This document shows positions 1 to 10,520 of a stretch of 64,000 bases of DNA, one piece after another. The position numbers were made by a program, and so were the translations under genes. The stretch comes from Pyrocephalus nanus. Its lineage: Eukaryota; Chordata; Aves; Passeriformes; Tyrannidae. The stretch spans positions 37,213,425 to 37,277,424 of the forward strand of contig CM076266.1 of assembly GCA_038380795.1 (NCBI GenBank), read 5' to 3'. The notes beneath the pieces are model-generated. The model did not search any database. It was not told the DNA's origin and saw nothing but the letters and a program-made list of their open reading frames with translations. Each line of letters opens with the position of its first letter. Position 1 is the stretch's first letter.

Positions 1-1825
1 ATAGGGATAGTAAAGTTCAGATCTCAGGGCAGTCATCCCAATTTCTTAACTTTCTCATTTTTTTCTGAGTTTGCACCATTTTTTTTATGTAGTGACATAT
101 GCAGTCTCTCTGTGTTTGGTAAAGAGCTGAGTGAATGTCTGAGGAGCTTCTGACCGAGGGAGTCCCATCCTGAAAACTGTATGTGAATTTGTACTTACTC
201 CTGTAAGCAACTGCAGTGGCATTCAGAAGTGTTTGAGTTGTGAGGTAAAATGTGGGGTTTGAAGAAACCACTTCCTATATGTTTCCAATTATTGAGATGT
301 GAGTATTGTATACTTCTGCTGTGGCACTAATTTTTGCCAAGTGAATCTATGCTTTTAAACTTACTTTTTGCTACTTTGCAATGCTCTATGGATCCTATAG
401 TGCTTTTTGACCTTTCAAAAAGATACTTGCTTTCTAAGAGTTTATGATAGAATCCAGCTTTAAAGAATTGTAAAATAACTGAGTAAAATTTCCGGTGTTT
501 ATTGCAAAAAAACCCCAAACGGTTCTGGTGTTTCTGACAAAGTCATAGGAAAGTGAGTTGGTTTCCTCTTTATCTGGGATGAACTGCTAAAGCTTTTTTC
601 TATTTCTTAGGGGGTTTTAAAATGCTTCCAAGTATTCATTATTATTAGATTTTTTTTCCAGGGGAGAGAGAGGGGATGGCCATTGAAGAAAAAAAAAAAA
701 ATAGTAGCAGCGACTCTCAACATGAGATAGGGCAAATAAATTTATTGAGCAGTTCCCAGCTTCCAAATTCCAGCACTTCCCCAAAAGGTTTCTCAAGTAC
801 TCATTACTCTGAAGATGGCAATTATTTCTAGCATGGGTGGTGGGAATACTGGAGTCCACAAAGCAAAGTGGATGCAATTTGGATCCTCAGTTTGCTTGAG
901 ATGCTTCTCTTTCCTCCCTGCCCTGAAGTCTGTGTATGTTAGGGTCCTGTCTGTGGGTCCTTATTCCTTTGCTATTCATGGCAGCAATCCCAAGCTCAAG
1001 CAGTTCCTGGCCCTCTTTTGCTTTTGTGTAGCTGGCACAACAGATGGCTCAGGAATATACATGCTTTGGGGCCTCTCACATTCCAGCTCCCCCTTTCAAA
1101 ATACAAACCCTCATCTAATATCCATAATCCTTCATGTCAACTGTTTCACATTAAAAAGAGATATAATTTTGGTTTGCTAAACAAAATTTCCTGAGGGCAG
1201 ACCTGCTAATGATTAGCTGATGTAACAATGCCCAATAAAAGCAACTTATAGTGGTGAAGTAGATATTACCACACCCAATAAACAATGGAGTAATTTCATT
1301 GTTTGCTGATTTGTAGAATTCAATTGTGAAAAGTTTTAAGAAGACTAATGATGTAAGTCTTGCATTCGCCTTACGAATACTTCAATAATTTACTCGGATT
1401 TTACTAGCTGTAACCCAACATCCACCATATTCATTTGAATATTTGAAAGTGCTTTACAAGCAAGTCTCAGAATATCATGATTTTTCTACACTGTCTCCTT
1501 AGTATACTGTTTATTTCTTCTGAGATTATTCAAATAAATAGGCAAGGTTAATGGGGTAAGACAGAAGTTGAGTAGAGCCAGTTTGTTTCCTTCCTTGCCA
1601 ACACTAACATTTCTGTGAGTGTACATGGAATGGCCGTACGGCTCAGAAAGTAGACCAGAACCCAGACAGGGAAACTCACTGGGACATGGGATGCAGCATC
1701 AGCATCAGGTACAGCAACATGGAGTAGAAGGCAAGTGTTACCAACATGGTCTGCTGGGTAGGTTATGATCATAATGGCCAGAGAGCCCTTGTATTAGTTC
1801 CGGTTTTGAACTTGTGCTTTCTCTT

Positions 1826-1980
1826 TGATTTTTTGGTATTGTTTGTTTCGGGGTTTTTTGGTCGTTTTTTTTTGTTTTTGTTTTTGTTCATTCTGTTTTG
1901 TTTTGTTTTGTTTTTAAATTGTTATTTTGGTTTAGTTTGTTTGGTTTTGTTTTGTTGTTGTTGTTCTTTTTTTGATGTTT
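1826..1980. repeat. T/G-rich low-complexity tract
   Basis: About 150 bp are almost free of A and C on the plus strand. They include several TTTTG units (1893-1912) and a TTGTTGTTGTT run near 1953-1964. A plus-strand open frame across it (1746-2063) is Phe/Leu/Cys-rich only because of this composition. Confidence 0.88.
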
Positions 1981-4900
1981 TCAAAGGAGAACACACTTTT
2001 GCAAAGGTCTACATTAAGAACCTAATTATTTCATCTGGTGTTGCTCTGATGGGATTTTGGTAAATATTCAGGCAACAATCAGTAGTTTTAAAATAGTGGG
2101 GCTTGCCAGAGCTCTGTTGGCCTTCAGATTTTTTGTAGCCAGTTTTACCTGAAATAGGAGAATTACTCAACTTTTATCAACCTTTATCCTAAACAACAAA
2201 TCTTGGTGCAGCAGCTTGTTTCTAACCATTGCAGGCAGCCCTGTCACAACAAATACAACTGTCACAAACTCATTTCTCTCCTAAGGTTGGACAGGATTTA
2301 CTTACCTCATCTTTAAAGAATAACATTGGCACTCTTGCTCCCATTATTACTCTTTCTTTGGAGACCAATATTCAAATGCAAAGAGTCAGTTCTTTCTGCC
2401 ATACAAATTTATAATGAAAGATCTAAGTTCCAAGGGTGAAATGCATACCAAATTTTATTGAACCTGGAAAGAAAGGTTTTCTCATTGAGAATGCCCAGAA
2501 TCGGTTTAACTTGGGCAAAATAATTACATGCAGTTGTCACAGGTGAAAAGTGTTAGCCAAGGAAGCACATATGCCAGTCTATTAATTTTCTGAGAGACTA
2601 GGTAGAGTACTTTGAACTGTATTTCTCTGCCTAGTGGAGAAAAAAAACTGAGTATGTCCCTTGACTGATTCTCAAAACTGTATAATTAATGACTCTAGAG
2701 AGAGTGAAAAAGTTACAAAATTTTTGAAAGGGTATTCTGAGTTCTGAAATGACATATTTTAGCATCAAGTAATCAGCAGAGGAGATTCCCCAGCCCATTT
2801 TAATATTCAATACTTTATGCATGATGATATCAATCATTCTTACAAAGCACAAGCTCCTTAAAAATCTCCTATGTTTCTCCTTATCTCCAATTTTTACAGT
2901 AAGTATGCAGCACAATTTACTACTTATGTGTGTGCCTAGAATTTCTATTGGCACAAGTGCGAACTGTGTGTGCTCTCAGTCACGGGTACAGTTTGGCCTT
3001 TGGGCAGTTTTCCTTCAAATTAGCCCATGGGGAACAGTACCACACTGGGCTGCCAGAGGAGTTCTAATTTCCATGATTTTGTATAACTGAGTACTCCTAT
3101 TTGCAACCTCCCAAAAGCAGTAAAGCTCTACTCAAAATGTAATTCCTAGACTAAAACCAAAGAAGCTAAAGGAAACCGTTGAAGCACTACCCCAATAGGT
3201 TTTCTTTAAAGATATTTTTATTTTCTTGGCAAGGCCATAGGTTTAATTAATCTTGATAATTATCTCCAGGATAATAATTCCAGAATTTTTATTTTGTCAC
3301 AAGCCCATGCACAGACAGGGTTATTCTATACAATTCTGATTTCAACTCTGTTCACTTTGGGAAACTGCTTCTAAGGACACTTATTGTGGAATAACTATGC
3401 CATTAACTGCTCGACTACAAAAAAGTCTAGAGACTTCTTTTTTCCTCAGGCCACAGCAAAGGTGAATGACTGTTGTTAGTTGGAACATACTGGTTTCATA
3501 AGGTAACTTAGGTGAAGACAATGCTCTTGAATTTATCTTTATGCCTTCGAGCATACTTTACATCTGGATTTCCCACTTGCAGTTAACTCCTGATGAATCT
3601 TCATCGTGTCAGTAACGTAGAAAAAGAAGTCTGATAAACACTATGGCATCATTTCTGTGCATCTTTTGCTCATGCATGTCTACTCTAGAGTCACTACAAC
3701 AGAAAAAAGTTTACTTTGTCCAATCTCCTTGCTATATACTTCTTCATAGAGACACTATTTTCTTTCCTAGTTTACACTCACTTGTATTCTCTCCATTCAC
3801 CACCCCTTTAATGTAGCAGCTCCTGTTGCCTCTCTCTTTTTATGTGTCAATATTTCCATTGTAAGCTCCTTAGTGCAATCATCTTCTCAGAGTGCATGTT
3901 AATGTCATCAAATAAATCCAAGCTCAATTTCAAATTGTTTTGGCCAATCTGATGTTCATTCGTACTTTCAAAGGGTTATTGTCTTGGAGCCTTTAAAATA
4001 AGCACCTGTTGGTCACTTAAAAATCAGTGTTATGTACTATGCAAAAATGGGAAAAAACATCAAAGTAGGTGAATATTATCTGATGCTGTATACCTGTCTG
4101 CATTAAAAGATGTAAACCTTGTATTTGCGATCAATCACTGAGAATAACATTGCTATAATAATTATTATTTTTAGTATGGTATTGCAGAAGAAACCCCTAG
4201 TCTATTCCAGAACTTAGTTTGTTGTTAGAGAAGGAGTGAGATATGATAATAATTAAGATAGAAACCCATGCTCTCGTGTTTCCCATCAAAAACAGAATCA
4301 GAAGAATGCCAAAACTATGCAGGAATAAATTACGATAGTGCATAGCAATTTCACTGCCTAAGCAATGGTAACTGGTGTCATTTTAGACACCCTAGGTGCC
4401 TTTCACCTCCCTTTATGGAGGCTGCAGATGTGCTGTGTAGTCCTATGTCACATTTGCCAGCCTCAAACAGGTATCTCGGAGCCACAGGGCATCAAAGTCT
4501 ACTTTGCTTCTATTGCACTAAGTGCCTGTGCTTTGGCACTTGGATTGCCCTGAGTCCTAGTCAAATGCTTTGACCTGAACACATTTTTTTTCTTTTGAAG
4601 ATGAAAATTCTCCTACCATTACAAGTAACATTTGGAATTTAATTTTTCATTGCAGAAGGTATTGCAACGGAAGCAAATTCTGCTGAGCACTTCTCAAAGA
4701 CATAAAGGCACAACACGAACATGAAAATTGCATGTCTGCAAGACAAACCAAAAACTTTCTCTCCTCCCATTACTTTGAAAGAAAATGTGGAATGAAACAC
4801 AAAAATTCTCGACAATCCCTGTTTTGTAAGATTACAAACATTTTAAGTGATTTATACACCAGGTATTTTCTTTACCACACTTGGATTTGAAACACTCTTT

Positions 4901-5003
4901 TAAAGACAAACATATCTGCTATTACTTGCATGGTGTAATACCATAAGCACCAGGGTGCAGCAATGGTGGGTGGGCTCTTCTCTTTTTCTTCCTAAACACA
5001 GGA

Positions 5004-5031
5004 ATTCTCTAATGTTGTAACATTAGAGAAT
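5004..5031. repeat. Perfect 13-bp inverted repeat with 2-bp spacer
   Basis: ATTCTCTAATGTT is followed by GT and then by its exact reverse complement AACATTAGAGAAT. The 28-bp near-palindrome stands alone in intergenic AT-rich DNA. Confidence 0.95.
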
Positions 5032-8000
5032 AACCAGCACACATGAATGATCCTTGTGGGATGGTCCCATTATCCCACTCCTCTGCTGCCTCTCTTTCCT
5101 TTCAGTTAATTCAGTAAAGCCTCATGAGTGTTGGAAGGTGGAAGATGAAGTCATGCAAATCAACACACCTTAAATCACTGAGAACAAAAGAACCCTGTTG
5201 ATCTCCCCAGACTTTTCTGCCCAGGAATTAAAACCCACATAAGGCGTACCAAATGCTTCTGCTTGTAACAGAAGTGCTGATTCCTCCTTTTGGGCCAAAT
5301 GCTACTCTTAGATGCATGCATGAAGTCCAGCTGAGGAAAATGGAAGCCAAATGGAACATCCACTAGCAGAATTTGACTCAGACATACCAGGGGAATTCTT
5401 AGTCTTGATAATTGACTGCAGTAGTGACACTGAGGTTGTTAATTACATTAAAAAGCGATGTCCCCCATCACAGTAATTTTGCTGTGAAGATCTCCCCTGT
5501 AATGCAGGCAGAGGCCTCTCCTATATTTCCCTCTATTTCCATTTCAAACAGTCTAAGTTGACATGTTCGATGTGCAACAATCTTTCACCAAAAAAAAAAA
5601 AAAATCTGTTTGTATGTCTCTGACAGTGATTATGTACTCTCAATAAAATGGGACAAGCAACACATTTTCTTGGTGAAACCTATTTATTAGAAGCTGGGGG
5701 AGATGTGAAGAGCCAGATTCTCAGCTGCACTGAGACATTTTGTGTTGTTAGAACAATGGGACCAAAAGGAGATGGATCTTCCCACAGTGCAGTTTATTCC
5801 ATTGTTGGGAAATCTGTAGCCTCAGTGGCTTCTACAGCTGGTGACAGGCAGAACGCTGAAGACAGGAGATGACAGGACTAGCACTGCTGTTCCCTGCCCT
5901 TGCAAGCTCTTGATAAACAGCTGGTTTAGCTTAGAGCAGCCCCAAGCCTTTTTTTTTTAACTTCTCATGATCTGGTTTAGATAAACTTAGAACTGGGAGG
6001 CAGCAGCCAGCTCCATTGTCATCCTTCTACCTTATAGCTGCAACTGGCAGCTGTGGGGTACTGCAAAAATACTGAGGGACTTTCTGCTTATCCCCATCAG
6101 ACATACAGGAGGCTGTGCTGTACCTGCTGCCGTCCAGGCAAGCAGATTCCTATAAAGAGGCACCTCCTGTCTCCCTGATGTAAAAATTAACTCTGCTCCT
6201 AAAAAAATCCTGATCATACATGTCCCTTCAGTCTCAGGGGCAAAGAAACCCCCTGTGTGCTCATCTGCAATGGTTGCTCTGTGGGGAAGTGAAGTGGGTA
6301 TCTCCAAACCCAGCAGACCACATGCTCAGCCCACGCTGCCCAAGTGGAACTGTGGCTTTGTGCCTCACGTGTGGACAGGGAGGTCTCTGCTCACTTTTCC
6401 CTCAGTGATGGGGCAAGTCTTCTCTCTCTTCTTTATCCAGCCCTTTCCTTTCATGAAACCAGCTGGAGCTTCGTGGCTTTTGCCCATCTGACTTTTTGAA
6501 ATTGTCTGAGCATTTCAAAAGTTATTAGGAGGGAGATAAAGATGTATACTTGCTGCCCTGCATGCAGTACTTATGCATTGTTTCATTAGGAAACTAGATC
6601 TAAAATAGAAAGAAGAAATGTAGCTAATTTTGGCCATGATCTTAATGCTGGATTTACATTAAATTAATGACACCAGTAATGCCACATGTTCTTAGCAATA
6701 TGACAACCCCAAAGGTTTACTGCTTTTTTGCACCCCTGTAACCAATTACATCAGGGCAAGGCAAGTCTAAATTGCTATCAGTAGAATAGTAGCATTTTAA
6801 AATCACTTTGTGGGGTGTGTATCACTTCAGAAGGTTCTGAGTAACCATGAATCAAGCTTTGAACCTCTTACCACATGTTAGGAATCCATCTAAATCTTCT
6901 CATCCTCTCAATGAAGAACAATAGCTTTCACTTGAAGAGTCAGTATTAAATGGCAAAATGGATTAAAAAAAAAAGGAAGGGGGGAAGGAAAAATAATTAA
7001 AAAACCTTCAATCATTTGACTTACAGATGCAGCTAATTGATTTGAGGGTTGGCAAGGGAGTGCCATGGCAGCTAGTTTGATGTAGTAATTAATGCAATCA
7101 TCCCTCTTTGTTATTACTTTAATAAGGTAAACACCCTGTTAAAATAAACTGAAACAGTTGTCTCTAGCCCAGAGCCTGCAGTTGTGGTGAGCACTGTAAT
7201 AACCCCACTATGCAAAACTTGGACAGGAAAGAATGAATTACATTAATCCCCGAAGGTTCTTACTGCAGACTTTTGAAGTTTTAACTTTAGAGTGGAAAAG
7301 GAGATCTGAAACTTGGAGGCTATTCACCCTATGGCTCCTGAGAGAAAGCAGTGTGTGTCTGCTTGAGCACCCTGAATCCAGCAAATACAGGCTGGAGATA
7401 AGCTCAGTTTCTGCAAACACTCAAACGTGTGCTTATCTGCCCTTCCACAAATAGTCTCACGGTACTAAAAGTTAAGCGCAGGCATAAAAATCAGCACTTA
7501 CCCAGGTAGCTTCTGTACAGTTTTAGAGGATCAGTATGAAGAAGCAGAGTTTCAGTTTTGGTTTTAACCTATTGACTGGTTTTTAGAAGTAGTTTCCAGC
7601 AAAACTCACTTTCAGTAGCATGCTTCGAAGGGCTGTTTTATTTGTTTGGGTTGCCCGCTTCAGATATTCTTTCTAAACAACAGCATTAAGAAGGAAGAAG
7701 CTGTGCTGTGTTAAAGGAGTTGCTAGACCACAGCAAAATTGGGAAAAAAAAACCCAACAAAACAATTTTCTGGTGAATAGTAACAACATTTTTCTCTCCT
7801 GTTTACTTTACAGTGATTTAACTGTAAGATGTGTGCAATGCAGAATTTTATTCAGATATTTGACATTTGTCTTAGTTCCTAAACCCCTTGTTTTAGTGCT
7901 TTCACCTAAAATGCATGAGGACTCCTTTGTATCTAAATGTTTGCACATGGCCTGAAAACCTTCAAATGCTTTTATGTAAAACCTATCTAGTTTCTTTGAG

Positions 8001-8365
8001 AAGTCCTATGTGGCCAAAAGATTTGGGTTTTTTCTCAGTTCCTGCTCTTCCCATTGATGCCTCAAGCCTTACTTTCCTAAATGATGATTTACCAGATTCC
8101 CATAAGATGTAGGTCCAAAGATGAATTATATCACCGTAAATGCATGAGTAACTTTTGTGATGAATAATGTAGTTTCCTAGGTGGTGAGTGCAGGGTATGT
8201 TGTACGAGGATAGATTTACAGTGCAAATAACAAGGGGTTATGGTCTCCTTATTCACATCAGCCAGCATAATGTGCTCTGGGTGTCATGGGCAAAAAAGGC
8301 TCGATCTGTGGAATTTTTATTTTATTACTTATTGCAAATTAACATAAATCTCTGATTAATAATTA

Positions 8366-9095
8366 AGGTATGAAGAGGTTGGGCGGTAGCACTGATCTGC
8401 TGGAGGGTAGGAAGGCACTACAGAGGGATCTGGACAGGCTGCATCAGTGGAATGAGGCCAGTTGTATGAGGTGCAACAAGGCAAAGTGACAGGTCCTGCA
8501 CTTGGGTCACAACAACCCCAGGCAGCACTACAGGCTTGGAGCAGAGTGGCTGGAAAATTGCCCAGCAGCAAAGGAGTTGGGGGTATTGGTCAGCAGCCAT
8601 CTGAACATGAGCTAGCAGTGTGCCCAGCTGGCCAAGAAGGCCAGTGGCATCCTGGCCTGTATCAGAAACAATCTGGCCAGCAGGACCAGGGCAGTGATCG
8701 TCTTCCTGTACTCAGCTCTGGTGAGGCCGCATCTCAAATCTTGTGTTCAGTTTGGGGCCTCTCACTACAAGAAAGACACTGAGGTGCTGGAGTGTGTCCA
8801 GAGAAGGGCAATGGAGCTGGTGAATGGTTTGGAGCACAAGCCTTATGAGGAGAGGCCAAGGTTGTTTATACTGCAGAAAAGGAGGCTCAGGGGAGACCTT
8901 ATCACTCTCCACAACTACCTGAAAGGAGGTTGTAGCAAGGTGGAGACTAGTCTCTTCTCCTAAGTAACAAGTGACAGTTGGACCAGGGAAGGTTTAGGTT
9001 GGACATTAGGAAAAATTTCTTCATGGAAAGGGTGGTCAAGTACTGGAGCAGACTGCCCAGGGAATCACCATTTAAATACCTGGAGGCTATTCATG
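8366..9095 (+). mobile_element. CR1 LINE fragment, 3' part of ORF2
   Basis: CR1 is the main non-LTR retrotransposon of birds. This copy reads forward and carries the C-terminal part of the reverse-transcriptase polyprotein. Pieces of that frame are visible in two registers: one at about 8694-8963 ([15 protein letters not shown] and [18 protein letters not shown]) and one at 8978-9080 (GRFRLDIRKNFFMERVVK). The change of register and the missing 5' and 3' ends show it is dead. The usual 3' tail of short ATTCTATG-like repeats is absent, so it is truncated at both ends. Confidence 0.93.
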
Positions 9096-9345
9096 CTCAA
9101 TGCACAGGGTCCCTCTGCAGGCTGTGCTGTCCCCCATATAGAGACCTCAGTGTTGCTCGAAGAAGAGAGAGATGCATTATTCACAGCACATGGTTGTGTA
9201 TGCTCTTTAATAAACTCCAGAGTTTTACTCTTGCTGAGCATTTTCTTTTCAAATTTTCAATTTGTCATTTCAACAATGGTTGAAGCTGATAATAGAAATA
9301 GCCTGCATAGTGCACAGAGTAAGCTGATAAGATATATATTTCTAA

Positions 9346-9395
9346 GAATCATAGAATGGTTTGGGTTGGAAGGGACCTTGAATATCACCTAGTTC
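9346..9395 (-). mobile_element. Short CR1 3'-tail fragment
   Basis: The plus strand reads AATCATAGAATGGTTTGGGT and then a GGAAGGGACCTTGAATATCACC-like segment. This is the reverse complement of the CR1 3' end. Only about 50 bp remain. It points the opposite way to the CR1 copy that ends 250 bp before it, so it is a separate insertion. Confidence 0.88.
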
Positions 9396-9949
9396 TCCAT
9401 AAAGAGTAAGGATGCCACTTACAATGAGAACTCAATTCCCTTGCTTTCATTCTTTAACGAAGTCTTCATTCGCATTCCTACAGTTACAGCCTCATACTTG
9501 CTTTCTTGCTGAAAATAGTCAGTTCTAAAATAGTAAAGAGAAGAAATCATTAGTGAAATCCCCTTCGTTTCTTCTTGGGGACCACTGCAGGAGGAGTGAG
9601 AAGTCAGCCCCTTGAACTCATCAAGTTTTTCAGTGCCCTGCCCCAGACAAAAGAGCAGCTGAGAGAAAGAAGAGCCATTACGTGGGTCAAGGCAGCATTT
9701 CCCCGTTGCTGCTACCCTGGTGGGGCTGCCACCAAAGTGATGAACACAGTTCCCCGTAGCGGCAAAAAACCGTATTTCACTGTCTTTTCTTTTCATGAAA
9801 CCCAGTCACCACGCAGCCACGGCGCTGGCCGACGTGGGGAGGAAGCCTGGGGTAGTTACTTTTGCCTCTGCTGAGGTTTGATCAGTCAATTTTCAGTCGG
9901 ATCAGTTCACGGGGACAGTTCACCCTGTAGCCATTGGTGTTCGGACAGG

Positions 9950-10520
9950 AAGGAAAAGCAACATCGCTCTCGTTGACAGCGACCCGGACCGGGAGCTGAC
10001 AGCGGCATGGCCGGACCCCGCCCGGAGCCGGCGCCGCAGCCGGGCTGGCCGGGGACAGGCAGCTCCAGCCTCCTGAGCTTCCCGGCCGTGCCACAGGGGG
10101 GCACGGCGGCACCGGGAACGCGCCGCGACGAGCCGAGCAAAGCGAGCCAAGCGGAGCCCTGTCGTGCCGTGTCGTACCGTGCCGAGCCGAGCCGAGCCGG
10201 GCCGGGCCGGGCCGAGCCGCACCAGCACTGTGTCCCGGTGCAGCCAGCCGGTCTCGGCCCGCCGTGCCGCAGCGCCCGCGGCTGGGCCGGATAGCGCGGG
10301 GTCGGTCCCGGAGAGATGACCCGGCTGTGCCTTCCGCGGCTGGGCCGGGCGGCGGTGCCGGAGCCACCTGGCCGGGCAAACGCACCTACCGGAGATGTGG
10401 CAGAACTTGGAGCCTCTCCGGGTTCGTCCTCGGCCACCGGCTCTTTTGGCCCCGGGAGGGAGCGGGGCAGGTGCCCGCCGGGCTGGATGGCGGCAGGTGA
10501 TGGAGTGAGCGAGCCAGGGC
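9950..10520. promoter_or_regulatory. Orphan CpG-rich island
   Basis: This stretch of about 570 bp is very GC-rich and dense in CpG, in sharp contrast to the AT-rich DNA on either side. It contains runs such as CGGAGCCGGCGCCGCAGCC and a pentanucleotide repeat. In vertebrates such islands usually mark promoters. It lies about 7.6 kb beyond the predicted 3' end of CREB5, and no coding exon recognisable to me lies near it. It could be the promoter of an unannotated (perhaps non-coding) transcript, a distal regulatory element, or GC-rich repeat DNA. The direction of any transcript is unknown. Edges are approximate, judged by eye. Confidence 0.7.
10129..10220. repeat. Imperfect pentanucleotide tandem repeat in CpG island
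   Basis: About 18 units of 5 bp with consensus near GCCGN run through this block. The best part is 10161-10220: twelve units mixing GTCGT, GCCGT, ACCGT, GCCGA, GCCGG and GCCGC. Units from 10129 to 10160 are more degraded (AGCAA, AGCGA, GCCAA, GCGGA). A 5-bp period shifts frame at each unit, and the units contain almost no stop codons on the minus strand. This explains why several minus-strand frames stay open together across the island. Confidence 0.85.

Larger units (their letters stand above)
1..8365. other. Intergenic DNA downstream of CREB5, no gene seen
   Basis: AT-rich single-copy-looking DNA with scattered short open frames, none resembling a known family. Apart from the T/G-rich tract and the palindrome listed separately, I see no structured element. 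Mammalian synteny would place TRIL on this side of CREB5, but no leucine-rich-repeat frame is present, so it must lie further out or elsewhere. Confidence 0.7.

Noticed and set aside
815..1180. Plus-strand 121-codon open frame
   Set aside because: No family recognised, no splice or promoter context, and overlapping frames on the other strand; consistent with chance.
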